From contig JBGSOV010000020.1 in NCBI GenBank assembly GCA_041738935.1, positions 62,001-126,000 on the forward strand: 64,000 nt of DNA. Direction: 5' to 3'. The notes beneath the pieces were generated by a model. The model searched no databases. It was not told the DNA's origin and saw only the letters and a program-made list of their open reading frames with translations. The translations under genes were made by a program, and so were the position numbers. The first letter of the stretch is position 1, and the number at the start of each line of letters is the position of its first letter. Shown one piece after another: positions 24,282-32,621 of the stretch. The DNA is from JBGSOV01 sp041738935. GTDB taxonomy: Bacteria; Patescibacteriota; Gracilibacteria; CAIRYL01; GCA-016699755.

Positions 24282-26006
24282 ATGAAACGCATTTGCGCCA
24301 AATCCGGCAAGGAGTTTGAGGTTTCGGAAAGCGATTTGGAATATTACAAAAAAATCTCGCCACAAATCGGCAACGAGATTTATGAAGTGCCTCCACCATC
24401 GCTCTGCTTGGAAGAACGCGAAATGCGCCGGATGGCTTGGCGCAACGAACGCACACTCTACAAGCGCACTTGCGATGCGACCGGAAAAGAGATCATCAGC
24501 GAATATCCACCAGACTCCCCTTTTCAAGTCGTTGATGTGCGTTATTATTATGAACGGAATTGGCAAGTGCCTGAGTGCGAATTTGATTTTGAACGCCCGT
24601 TTTTCGAGCAATTTCGCGCATTACTTCTTACAACTCCGCGACCAGCGCGGCTGACGGATATTACTTCTGAAGAAAATAATAGTATTTATCAGAATTGTTC
24701 GGCGATGAACAAAAATTGTTATTTGATGTTTGCTTCTGGCGGTTGCGAAGGTTGCTCATACGCACAAACGGTGGAATTTTGCAAAGATACTCTCGATGGA
24801 CTTGTCGTGTTGCATTCCGAACTCTGCTACGAATGCATTGATTGTTTGCGCTGTTATCAGCTGATTTTTTCGCAGGAATGCACGGCTTGTACTGAGGGCG
24901 CGTTTTTGTATGATTGCCGTAATTCTCATCATTGCTTTGGCTGCATCGGGCTACGGAATCAAAAGTATTGTCTGTTTAATCAGCAACTCTCCGAGCAAGA
25001 ATACAAAACACAAGTGGTGGAATTGTATCAAAAACTCAAAACGACTTCTGGCGTACGAGAACTACAAACCAAAATGCAGCAAATGCTTGCACATACTCCT
25101 CACCGACATGCGCATATCGAAGATTCGGAAGATTGCACGGGTGACTTTATCTACAATTCCAAAAATGTCACCGACAGTTTTATGGTCTACGATAGTCAGG
25201 ATTGTCGCTACTGCATCAAGCTCTACAACGGCAAGGACTGTATCGATGTCAGCGATTTTGGCAGACCTGGTGAGCTGATGCGCGAGTGCATCACCACCGG
25301 ACAAAATGCCTACAAAACCTTCTTCTGCAATAACTGTTGGCCCAATTGCACCGACCTGTTGTACTGCGAATCCTGTAAAGTCTGTAGAAACTGCTTTGGC
25401 TGCACAGGACTCAAAAATGCCGAATATTGTATTTTGAACAAACAGTATTCAAAAGAAGAATATGAAGCGCTCGTGCCGAAGATTATCGAACACATGAAGA
25501 AAACCCCCCTTAATCCCCCCTTATCAGGGGGGAAAAATACATGTGAATGGGGCGAGTTTTTCCCTGCGGAGCACTCCCCTTTTGCCTACAACGAAACCTG
25601 GAGTTTTGAATATTATCCGCTCAGCAAAGCAGAAGTTCAGCGCCGAGGTTGGCGCTGGCGTGATGAAGAAATTGAAATCCCAAAAGTCACAAAGATTATT
25701 CCGGCAAATCGCCTCCCAGACAGCATCGACGACATTCCCGATGATATTCTCAATTGGGCGATCGAATGCGAAGAGACCGGCAAGCCGTACAAGATTCAAA
25801 CATCGGAACTGGAATACTACCGCAAACTCGGTATTCCGATTCCGCATTTTCATCCGAATGTGCGGCATACTCACCGCATGCAAAAAAGGAATGGTCGCAC
25901 CCTACGAAATGTTAGTTGTGACAATTGCGGTAGTGCTATACAAACCACTCGTTCTCAGCAAAATGCAAAAGTGCTCTGTGAAGCGTGTTACGCAAAGCAG
26001 ATTTAG
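24282..26006 (+). CDS. Cysteine-rich zinc-ribbon repeat protein of unknown function
   Basis: From the ATG at 24282 (MKRICAKSGKEFEVSESDL) the product has 574 residues and about 50 cysteines. They sit in repeated CxxC units such as CYECIDCLRCY, HHCFGCIGLRNQKYC, CESCKVCRNCFGC and the C-terminal SCDNCGSAI...LCEACYAKQI. The segment GLxNxxYCxxNxQxxxxEY occurs twice (about 220-250 and 370-400), so the middle is an internal duplication. The N-terminal ICAKSGKEFEV and a later ECEETGKPYKI are also alike. It most likely binds several zinc ions or Fe-S clusters. I recall similar proteins from candidate phyla genomes but know no function. Residues about 408-418 are encoded by a palindromic repeat. Confidence 0.75.
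   Translation: MKRICAKSGKEFEVSESDLEYYKKISPQIGNEIYEVPPPSLCLEEREMRRMAWRNERTLYKRTCDATGKEIISEYPPDSPFQVVDVRYYYERNWQVPECEFDFERPFFEQFRALLLTTPRPARLTDITSEENNSIYQNCSAMNKNCYLMFASGGCEGCSYAQTVEFCKDTLDGLVVLHSELCYECIDCLRCYQLIFSQECTACTEGAFLYDCRNSHHCFGCIGLRNQKYCLFNQQLSEQEYKTQVVELYQKLKTTSGVRELQTKMQQMLAHTPHRHAHIEDSEDCTGDFIYNSKNVTDSFMVYDSQDCRYCIKLYNGKDCIDVSDFGRPGELMRECITTGQNAYKTFFCNNCWPNCTDLLYCESCKVCRNCFGCTGLKNAEYCILNKQYSKEEYEALVPKIIEHMKKTPLNPPLSGGKNTCEWGEFFPAEHSPFAYNETWSFEYYPLSKAEVQRRGWRWRDEEIEIPKVTKIIPANRLPDSIDDIPDDILNWAIECEETGKPYKIQTSELEYYRKLGIPIPHFHPNVRHTHRMQKRNGRTLRNVSCDNCGSAIQTTRSQQNAKVLCEACYAKQI
25503..25533. repeat. Palindromic repeat inside the Cys-rich gene
   Basis: acccccct-taa-tccccccttatcagggggg lies in frame and encodes TPLNPPLSGG. 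It is a DNA palindrome of the same general type as the intergenic copies. Confidence 0.75.
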
Positions 26007-26060
26007 GAGTGAATTCAATTATTCTGTGAAGAGTGCTATGCCAAGCAAATCTCGGAGTGA
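25975..26060 (+). repeat. Tandem copies of the zinc-ribbon tail codons
   Basis: The last codons of the Cys-rich gene (LCEACYAKQI) are followed directly by a second, out-of-gene copy reading FCEECYAKQISE and a stop. The whole segment recurs at 26608-26690 with only a few changes. Confidence 0.7.
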
Positions 26061-26093
26061 TTCAAAGAAAAAGTCGGGGAAGAAAAATATTTT

Positions 26094-26261
26094 CTACTTT
26101 TCTCGAGTAAGTATAAATGTTTGCATGAGAATAAGGGCAAGAGCCATAACAATCACCAATCGGTAAGCACCGCCCTCAAGGATATCACCAAGCACTACGA
26201 CGGCAATTCCAATTGAATAAAAGCGAATGAGCCACAAGCTGGTAGATTTTTTTATCTTCAT
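26094..26261 (-). CDS. Small membrane protein, 55 residues
   Basis: From the ATG at 26261 (MKIKKSTSLWLIRFYSIG) the product has two hydrophobic helices (about 8-25 and 33-50) with a short GDILEGGAYR turn between them. A TTG nine codons upstream is an alternative start. It lies inside the segment between the two copies of the zinc-ribbon tail. No family is recognised. Confidence 0.5.
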   Translation of the reverse strand: MKIKKSTSLWLIRFYSIGIAVVVLGDILEGGAYRLVIVMALALILMQTFILTREK

Positions 26262-26305
26262 GATACCAATGGTAGCAGATTTTTTCAAAGACTAATAGCT
26301 TTGTG

Positions 26306-26311
26306 TATAAT
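26306..26311 (+). promoter_or_regulatory. -10-like TATAAT
   Basis: A perfect TATAAT lies 13 nt before the ATG at 26325. No good -35 hexamer is seen at 16-18 nt. Confidence 0.35.
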
Positions 26312-26324
26312 CGAAAAAAACCTC

Positions 26325-26498
26325 ATGCAAAAAAGGCTAGCGGCACAAATAATTGTGTTCTTATTTTTCGCTTATATCTGGCAACTTATTTGTTTACCGG
26401 CGGAGTCTCCTGAAAGGGACTCCGCCGTTTATCGTGACCGGATTTCTTACTACTTATTATTTAGCGTCGGAGTCCTCTACGAGAGACTCCCACGGTAA
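26325..26498 (+). CDS. Possible small membrane or leader ORF, 57 residues
   Basis: MQKRLAAQIIVFLFFAYIWQ gives one hydrophobic helix preceded by basic residues. Everything after LICLP is encoded by the hairpin at 26398-26427 and related repeat sequence, so the frame may be the start of a gene cut by the repeat, or a short leader peptide. Evidence is weak. Confidence 0.3.
   Translation: MQKRLAAQIIVFLFFAYIWQLICLPAESPERDSAVYRDRISYYLLFSVGVLYERLPR
26398..26427. repeat. GGCGGAGTC hairpin repeat
   Basis: CGGCGGAGTC and GACTCCGCCG form a 10-bp perfect stem. Related half sites (ggagtcctc...gagactcc) follow at about 26467-26490 and recur near 27868-27895 and 49200-49225. Confidence 0.65.
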
Positions 26499-26507
26499 AC
26501 AAATCGC

Positions 26508-26645
26508 ATGGCAAAACGCAACGGTCGGACATTACGAGAGAGTACTTGCAGCAATTGCCAAGCCGCGATTAAAACGACGCGCTCTGCGGAAAACGCCAAA
26601 CAGATCCTGTGTGAAGCGTGTTGCGCAAAGCAGATTTCGGAGTGA
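26508..26645 (+). CDS. Stand-alone zinc-ribbon mini-ORF, paralogue of the Cys-rich gene tail
   Basis: The 45-residue frame reads MAKRNGRTLRESTCSNCQ, then AAIKTTRSAENAKQI and LCEACCAKQISE. It aligns with the C-terminal 40 residues of the Cys-rich protein 24282-26006 (KRNGRTLRNVSCDNCGSAI...LCEACYAKQI), keeping both CxxC pairs. It also starts with its own ATG. It may be a free zinc ribbon or the remnant of a duplicated gene whose 5' part is lost. The copies differ at many third positions, so the duplication is not new, except for the last 80 nt, which are nearly identical. Confidence 0.55.
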   Translation: MAKRNGRTLRESTCSNCQAAIKTTRSAENAKQILCEACCAKQISE

Positions 26646-26690
26646 ATTCAATTATTCTGTGAAGAGTGCTAAGCCAAGCAAATTTTCTAA
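26608..26690 (+). repeat. Second copy of the zinc-ribbon tail segment
   Basis: About 80 nt starting near tgtgaagcgtgtt match 25977-26060 almost base for base, including the shared non-coding gagtgaattcaattattctg. Confidence 0.75.
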
Positions 26691-26821
26691 CAACCGGAAT
26701 CATTAGACTTCACCATTGCCAGAGGAGAAAAGCTCCAACGGTGTCATCCCTGTCACGAGAGATCCCAGTGGTAAAATAAAAACCAAAGTTACAAATGGTG
26801 TAAGCTGAACCTTTTTTTATG

Positions 26822-27838
26822 TTAGTCAGTTTTTCTAAGCAAAAGCCGTGATATTGGTCGAAAAATATAATTATTTGTTTTCTCTTTTACAAAATTGGTA
26901 GCTAGCAAGAAGGCAGATACAGTTGAGATAATAGCCGTAACAACGACAAAAAGGAGTAAATTGTAGTCTTGGATTATTACCATAATCCCTGTTTGAGCTA
27001 ATATTTTAACGATAAAACCGTGCCACAAAAATACATAAATAGTATTCTCCCCAAATCTTGTTACTATTGTTTTACTTTTGCTCATAAGTCCGAGCATATA
27101 AAAACAGAGTGAAAAAGACACGATGTAAAAAGCTGTCCGAATCAAGATTGCTGACCAGTCGCTATATCCAAGCTCGAAGTAAGAATAATTCCCCAGTAGC
27201 CACTTGTGATTGATTTCGCTAAATTGTAGAAACACCAAGAAAATCCCAAATAAAAGAGCTGAATACACAAGAATATGATTCCTAAACTTTAGTTTGCTTA
27301 TCATGTCGCTTGTGATGAAGTGTCCAATAAAGAAGAAAGGAAAAAATACGAAGGTTTTAGAAATGCTTAAAAAATTACCATCAAATTCTGAGAATCCGAA
27401 AAGAAGTGGTAATAAAAAAACCAATATTATTGCGAATGTTCGATTGAAAGTATTATAAATAGTGAACATTATTTTCCAGCAAAATAAGCTAAGTAAGAAC
27501 CATAAAATCCAGTATGCTTGGAAATTTATTGAAAAATTACTAAGCTCACCTGTCATCAAAAAATTAAAAAGTTCATAAAGAAATTGAAAGCAAAGGAATG
27601 GTATTAATAATGTCTCCGCATATTTTCTGATTTCTTTGTATGTAATCTCTGTCTTTGCAAACATGCCTGAAATTAGTGCAAAAAGCGGCATATGAAATGC
27701 GTAGATCATAAGATACATCGCCTTAATAAAATCGTTGTCAGCGATAAACGGTCTCAGTATGTGCCCAAAAATTACAAGAATAACTAAAAAGAACTTTAAA
27801 TTATCTAGTAGATAAAATCTCTTTGTATTCGGCAGCAT
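26822..27838 (-). CDS. Membrane acyltransferase (acyltransferase 3 / fucose 4-O-acetylase-like)
   Basis: The 338-residue protein has about ten membrane helices. The N-terminal helix FLVILVIFGHILRPF holds the conserved His of the acyltransferase 3 family. AFHMPLFALISGMFAK is the family's second motif, and VFLWHGFIVK is the late His-containing segment. Such enzymes acylate sugars of surface polysaccharides at the inner membrane. The gene is clearly more AT-rich (many TTT, ATT, AAA codons) than its neighbours, which suggests recent transfer. Repeats flank it on both sides. No glycan cluster is adjacent. Confidence 0.8.
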   Translation of the reverse strand: MLPNTKRFYLLDNLKFFLVILVIFGHILRPFIADNDFIKAMYLMIYAFHMPLFALISGMFAKTEITYKEIRKYAETLLIPFLCFQFLYELFNFLMTGELSNFSINFQAYWILWFLLSLFCWKIMFTIYNTFNRTFAIILVFLLPLLFGFSEFDGNFLSISKTFVFFPFFFIGHFITSDMISKLKFRNHILVYSALLFGIFLVFLQFSEINHKWLLGNYSYFELGYSDWSAILIRTAFYIVSFSLCFYMLGLMSKSKTIVTRFGENTIYVFLWHGFIVKILAQTGIMVIIQDYNLLLFVVVTAIISTVSAFLLATNFVKEKTNNYIFRPISRLLLRKTD

Positions 27839-28015
27839 TTTTTGTTCGATAAATATTTTCTTTCTTGGTGGAGACTCCGATTAGTGTCTCCGCCGTTTGT
27901 TTCTTGAATCTTATTTCTTAGAACTTAGATTTGGCGACTTCATTAAGATTCCTGTTTCATCACAAAAGCTGCACCTACAACAAGAATGACGAAAAAGGGC
28001 AACTGTCGACTTGCC

Positions 28016-28711
28016 CTACGACACCTCTTTGATCTCTTTGCTGAGTATCTTCGGCGTGTCGCCGTCAAAATCAAGTTTGTAAATGATCGGCGCGCCAGTC
28101 GGAATCTCGAGTCCGGTAATGATGTCATCAGGAATATCTTCCAAGAATTTTGTCACCGCACGCAGCGAGTTCCCATGTGCAGCGACCAAAACCGTTTCGC
28201 CTTTCTGCAGACGCGGAATGATCTCTTGTTGAAAATACGGCACGGCGCGTTCGAGCGTGTTTTTGAGACTTTCGCCATTCGGTGGCGGTGTATCGTAGCC
28301 GCGGCGCCATTTGACAAATTGTTCTTCGCCGACTTCGGCTTCGATCTCGTGTTTGTATTTGCCTTGCAAGTTACCATAATGCCTTTCGGCAAGTGCGACT
28401 TCGTAGACAAATACCGGAAATTCTTCTGGTTTTAACTCATATTGTTGCCGCGGAACTGTCCCTTCTGCCGGGAGAAAAATCGGCGTTTTGCCACTTTCAT
28501 TTTTGCGCAGAATCACATGCAAAGTAATAATTGCGCGTTGAAGGTGCGAAGTATAAGCAGCATCAAATGTGAAGTTTTTGAGAAGCTCGCCGGCTTTTTC
28601 GGCCTCTGTCCAACCTTCGGGCGCGAGTGGCACATCGATCCAACCGGTAAAACGATTTTCCTTGTTCCAAAGCGATTTGCCATGACGGACGAGAATGAGG
28701 GTTCCGGACAT
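28016..28711 (-). CDS. gpmA: 2,3-bisphosphoglycerate-dependent phosphoglycerate mutase
   Basis: The 231-residue glycolytic enzyme interconverts 3- and 2-phosphoglycerate. The phosphohistidine motif is LVRHGKSLWNKENRFTGWID (His10), the family segment ALAERHYGNLQGKYK follows near residue 107, and AAHGNSLRAV holds the second His. Length and order match dPGM well. A promoter with an extended -10 lies at 28736-28765, and the gene diverges from hydG. Confidence 0.93.
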   Translation of the reverse strand: MSGTLILVRHGKSLWNKENRFTGWIDVPLAPEGWTEAEKAGELLKNFTFDAAYTSHLQRAIITLHVILRKNESGKTPIFLPAEGTVPRQQYELKPEEFPVFVYEVALAERHYGNLQGKYKHEIEAEVGEEQFVKWRRGYDTPPPNGESLKNTLERAVPYFQQEIIPRLQKGETVLVAAHGNSLRAVTKFLEDIPDDIITGLEIPTGAPIIYKLDFDGDTPKILSKEIKEVS

Positions 28712-28735
28712 TTTGTTTCGATAAAGTCACGGATA

Positions 28736-28765
28736 AGTATAGCATGACAGCGATTGAAATCGCAA
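28736..28765 (-). promoter_or_regulatory. Promoter of gpmA
   Basis: On the minus strand TTGCGA (28765-28760) is followed after 18 nt by TATACT (28741-28736), preceded by TGC. The leader would be about 18 nt. Confidence 0.65.
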
Positions 28766-28789
28766 TGTGAAAGCCGACTTCTGCCATGA

Positions 28790-28842
28790 TTCAGAATGAT
28801 TTGTGTAAAAAATACAATCGTGTACCATACTTGATATATAAT
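28790..28842 (+). promoter_or_regulatory. Candidate promoters of the hydGEF operon
   Basis: TTCAGA (28790-28795) is followed after 17 nt by TACAAT (28813-28818). A perfect TATAAT at 28837-28842 lies only 7 nt before the ATG and, if used, would give a leaderless mRNA. Confidence 0.4.
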
Positions 28843-28849
28843 TACATTT

Positions 28850-30286
28850 ATGCCGACAGATTCAACTCCTTTTGCAGAAATACTGGATGAAGAGAAGATT
28901 TTTGATTTGCTCAAAAATAGCACCGCACCGAATGACACCGAAGTCGATCAGATTTTAGAGAAAGCAAAAAAGCTCAAAGGACTTCGTCCAGAAGATGCCG
29001 CGCAGCTGCTTCAAATCAAAGATTCAAAACAATTACAAAAACTCTATGCGACTGCTCTTCAAGTCAAAGAAGCGATTTATGGCAATCGACTCGTCTTTTT
29101 TGCTCCGCTCTATGTTTCCAACTATTGCACGAACAATTGCTTGTATTGCGGTTTTCGCCGTGATAATACCAAGCTTGAACGCGTTTGTCTGGAGCCGGAA
29201 GAACTCAAACAAGAAGTGCTGGCGCTCCTCAGACAAGGTCACAAGCGCGTTTTGATGCTGATGGGCGAACATCCGACCAAATGTAGTTTTGATTATTTTT
29301 TGGAAGCCATCAAAACGGTCTACAGTGTCAAAGACGAAAAAGGCAATTCAATCCGCCGCATCAATGTCGAGATCGCGCCACTCAAACCGGAAGAATTTGA
29401 GAAACTGGGCAAGGCGGAGATCGGCACCTATGCGGTATTTCAGGAGTCATACCACAAGCAGACGTATGAAAAAATGCACCCAGGTGGCAAAAAGTCGGAC
29501 TTCAACTGGCGCCTCAATGTGATGGATCGCGCACTTACCAGCGGTATGCACGATGTTGGCATCGGTGTACTTTTTGGGCTGTATGATTACAAATTTGAAG
29601 TCCTTGCGCTCTTGATGCATGCCGAACATTTGGACACATCATATAGTGTTGGCCCACATACGATTTCGGTTCCGCGGATTGAACCGGCAGAAGGTGCGCC
29701 GATTAGCACCAATATTCCCTATCCGGTCGCGGATGAAGATTTTAAAAAACTGATCGCGATTCTGCGCTGCGCTGTACCATATACCGGTATTATTCTTTCA
29801 ACGCGCGAATCGGCGGAACTGCGCAAAGAAGTCTTCAAAATTGGGATTTCGCAAATCAGCGCAGGATCAAAGACCGATCCGGGCGGCTACCACGAAGATA
29901 CAGGTGTCGTGAAAAAATTGCCCAATGCCAAGCGTGCGCACGGACAGTTTGCGGTCAGTGACAACCGCACCACGCGCGAAGTCTTGAGCGATGTCATCAA
30001 AGACGGCTTCGCGCCGTCATTTTGTACCGCTTGCTATCGCAGCGGACGCGTCGGCAAGGATTTTATGGAAATGGCAAAACCCGGTCTGATCCAGCAAAAT
30101 TGTCTGCCGAATTCACTCTTGACGCTAAAAGAATTTTTACTCGATTACGCGGACGAAGAAACGAAGATTACCGGCGAAGCGATGATCAAGCAAGAACTCG
30201 AGAAGATTCCGAATGCGAAGCGCAAAGAGCAAACGATTGCATTTTTAAAACGGATGGAAGCCGGCGAACGCGATCTTTTTTGCTGA
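28850..30286 (+). CDS. hydG: [FeFe]-hydrogenase maturase HydG (tyrosine lyase)
   Basis: The 478-residue radical SAM enzyme splits tyrosine to make the CO and cyanide ligands of the H-cluster. The CX3CX2C motif is in NYCTNNCLYCGFRRDN (about residues 92-100). The C-terminal auxiliary cluster site FCTACYRSGRVG...QQNC (about 390-415) distinguishes HydG from the thiamine enzyme ThiH. Length is typical. The gene ends with TGA 4 nt before hydE, and hydF overlaps hydE, so the three form one operon. No hydrogenase catalytic subunit lies in the window. Confidence 0.93.
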   Translation: MPTDSTPFAEILDEEKIFDLLKNSTAPNDTEVDQILEKAKKLKGLRPEDAAQLLQIKDSKQLQKLYATALQVKEAIYGNRLVFFAPLYVSNYCTNNCLYCGFRRDNTKLERVCLEPEELKQEVLALLRQGHKRVLMLMGEHPTKCSFDYFLEAIKTVYSVKDEKGNSIRRINVEIAPLKPEEFEKLGKAEIGTYAVFQESYHKQTYEKMHPGGKKSDFNWRLNVMDRALTSGMHDVGIGVLFGLYDYKFEVLALLMHAEHLDTSYSVGPHTISVPRIEPAEGAPISTNIPYPVADEDFKKLIAILRCAVPYTGIILSTRESAELRKEVFKIGISQISAGSKTDPGGYHEDTGVVKKLPNAKRAHGQFAVSDNRTTREVLSDVIKDGFAPSFCTACYRSGRVGKDFMEMAKPGLIQQNCLPNSLLTLKEFLLDYADEETKITGEAMIKQELEKIPNAKRKEQTIAFLKRMEAGERDLFC

Positions 30287-30290
30287 TTGA

Positions 30291-31388
30291 ATGTCGATTC
30301 AGAATATTCTTCAAAAGCGAGAATTTGACAAAGCAGATATTATCGCGCTTTTGCATGCCAAAACTGCGGAAGACAAACTGACGCTGCAACAAGTCGCGCA
30401 CGAGACACTTCTTAGGGAACGCGGCAACAAAGTGTTTTATCGTGGACTCATCGAATTCTCGAATATGTGTGCCTGCGACTGCTACTATTGTGGTATTCGC
30501 AAAAGCAATTCACTTGTACAGCGTTTTTTATTGAGCAAAGACGAAATCGTCGAAACCGCGCTCTGGTGCGCGGAAAATGACTACGGCTCAATTGTCTTGC
30601 AATCCGGTGAACGCCGCGATCGAGCCTTTATCGATTTTTTGTGTGATGTTGTCAAAACCATTCAAAGGGAATCGATTTCGGAAAAATTACCGCACGGACT
30701 CGGCATTACGCTGTCTGTCGGCGAACAAAGTCTTGCCGATTATCAAAAGCTGTTTGATGCCGGCGCGCATCGGTATTTGTTACGCATTGAAACGACTTCG
30801 CCCACACTCTTTGCCTCGCTGCATCCGCCATCACAAACACTCGAGAATCGCAAAGCCTGCTTGCAAAATTTGAAGAAAATCGGCTACCGGGTCGGAACAG
30901 GTGTGATGATTGGACTTCCCGGGCAGACGATTGAAGATCTTGCGAATGATATTGTGTTCTTTCGTGACGAAGGCATCGACATGATTGGTATGGGTCCATA
31001 TATCGTACACAAAGACACACCGCTAAATATTCATCGCGAGAGCATTGCATTGCAAAAAAAACAAATCTTCGAGCTCGCGCTCAAGATGATTGCGGTCACA
31101 CGGCTAGTACTGCCGAATATCAATATTGCAGCAACAACGGCATTGCAAGCGATTCATCCGATTGGCAGAGAAAAAGGACTCGAGCATGGCGCCAATGTCG
31201 TGATGCCGCTGTGTACTCCGGCAAGCGTGCGCAAACAATACCTGCTCTACGACAACAAACCCTGCCTCGAAGACAAGGCAAGCGAGTGTCGTGATTGTCT
31301 CAAAGCACGCATCCATCGCATCGGACACTCAGTCGGCACGAATCAGTGGGGCGATGCTCGCCCATTTTTCTCTTCTCCAAATTCATGA
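30291..31388 (+). CDS. hydE: [FeFe]-hydrogenase maturase HydE
   Basis: The 365-residue radical SAM protein helps make the dithiomethylamine bridge of the H-cluster. The cluster motif is in SNMCACDCYYCGIRKSN (CX3CX2C). VGTGVMIGLPGQTIEDLAND is the conserved segment shared with biotin synthase-like proteins. The end CRDCLKARIHRIGHSVG is also typical of HydE. It follows hydG by 4 nt, and its TGA overlaps the hydF ATG as ATGA, which suggests translational coupling. Confidence 0.92.
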   Translation: MSIQNILQKREFDKADIIALLHAKTAEDKLTLQQVAHETLLRERGNKVFYRGLIEFSNMCACDCYYCGIRKSNSLVQRFLLSKDEIVETALWCAENDYGSIVLQSGERRDRAFIDFLCDVVKTIQRESISEKLPHGLGITLSVGEQSLADYQKLFDAGAHRYLLRIETTSPTLFASLHPPSQTLENRKACLQNLKKIGYRVGTGVMIGLPGQTIEDLANDIVFFRDEGIDMIGMGPYIVHKDTPLNIHRESIALQKKQIFELALKMIAVTRLVLPNINIAATTALQAIHPIGREKGLEHGANVVMPLCTPASVRKQYLLYDNKPCLEDKASECRDCLKARIHRIGHSVGTNQWGDARPFFSSPNS

Positions 31389-32608
31389 TTTCAACTGATT
31401 CTCTCCCCATTGTCAAAATCGGGGTTTTTGGACGCAAGAACATCGGCAAGTCGAGTTTTATCAATATGATCTTCGGCGAAGAAGTGTTGCCGGTCGATGC
31501 GGCGGCAGGAACGACCAAATTTCCTGTCGAAAAGACAATCAATCTGTCGCTCCTTGGGAATGCGCAGTTTTTGGATACGGTCGGCATCGATGACAAACTG
31601 GGGGTCGAACAATTACTCGATGGTGCATTTACCAAACTCGTTGATCAAATCGATATCATGGTGATTCTCACGCGAAATGAGCAATGGGCAGAATATGAAG
31701 AGGTAATGCTTCACGAAGCCAAAAAACGTAATACACCATGCCTCATTGTCGTCAATCAAATCGATATCGCGCCGCCAAGTGAAGACTTTTTGCAGTCGAT
31801 TGAAAAACGCGCAAATGCCGTTATACTCTGCTCGTGTGCGGACAAAGCTACTTTTGAGCAGCAAGTCTCTGACTTTAAAAAGCAGCTCATCAGACTCTGT
31901 CCACACGAATATTTCGAACTTCCTTCAGTACTCGAAGGTGTAATCGAAAGAGGCGGACTGGTAATCTTGGTAACTGATGACACGCTTGACACTGGTCGTA
32001 ACTCTCTTATGGATGCGCATATTCATACTCTGCGTGACGCTATGGAACAACATGCGGTGACGCTCGTGACGAAAAAAAGTGACTATCCCGATGCTATCGG
32101 CAAACTCTGCACGATCCCAAGCCTGGTTGTGTGTGACTCGGTGGTCTTGCCGGATATCGCTGATGCGACTCCGTCCAATGTTCCGCTCTCGACTTTTTCG
32201 ATCCTGCTCGCGCGCAGCAAAGGCAATTTTGCGGTCTTTGCCGAAGGTGCAGCCGCAGTTACAAATCTCAAATCGGGTGATAAAGTCCTGCTCGCAGAAA
32301 CCTGCGGCGAGCATTTTCCGGGCGCACATATCGGTCGCGAGCAGATTCCCAAATGGATCAGTGAACATGTGGCTCAGGGAGTGCAATTTGATATTTTTGC
32401 TGAACAAGGTCTCCCGAAAAATATCGCGGAATATAAGCTCATCATTCAATGCTCTGGTTGTGTGATTTCGCGCCGCGACATGCTCTATCGTATTCAGTGT
32501 GCGCACGAAGCCGGCGTGCCAATAACCAGTTACGGGTTTTGCATCGCGGCGATCTTTGGCAAATTAGAACGAGTGTTAACTCTCTTTACAGAAAAAACAA
32601 AGGCTTAA
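31385..32608 (+). CDS. hydF: [FeFe]-hydrogenase maturation GTPase HydF
   Basis: The 408-residue scaffold receives the diiron subcluster from HydG and HydE and passes it to the hydrogenase. From the ATG at 31385 it has a small GTPase domain (FGRKNIGKSSFINM, DTVGIDDKLG, VNQID), a dimerisation domain, and a C-terminal Fe-S domain. The cluster ligands are visible in TCGEHFPGAH and QCSGCVISRRDM. An upstream in-frame codon at 31295 lies within hydE and was rejected. The end lies 13 nt from the convergent argD stop. Confidence 0.92.
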   Translation: MISTDSLPIVKIGVFGRKNIGKSSFINMIFGEEVLPVDAAAGTTKFPVEKTINLSLLGNAQFLDTVGIDDKLGVEQLLDGAFTKLVDQIDIMVILTRNEQWAEYEEVMLHEAKKRNTPCLIVVNQIDIAPPSEDFLQSIEKRANAVILCSCADKATFEQQVSDFKKQLIRLCPHEYFELPSVLEGVIERGGLVILVTDDTLDTGRNSLMDAHIHTLRDAMEQHAVTLVTKKSDYPDAIGKLCTIPSLVVCDSVVLPDIADATPSNVPLSTFSILLARSKGNFAVFAEGAAAVTNLKSGDKVLLAETCGEHFPGAHIGREQIPKWISEHVAQGVQFDIFAEQGLPKNIAEYKLIIQCSGCVISRRDMLYRIQCAHEAGVPITSYGFCIAAIFGKLERVLTLFTEKTKA

Positions 32609-32621
32609 CAGGATTCGAATG

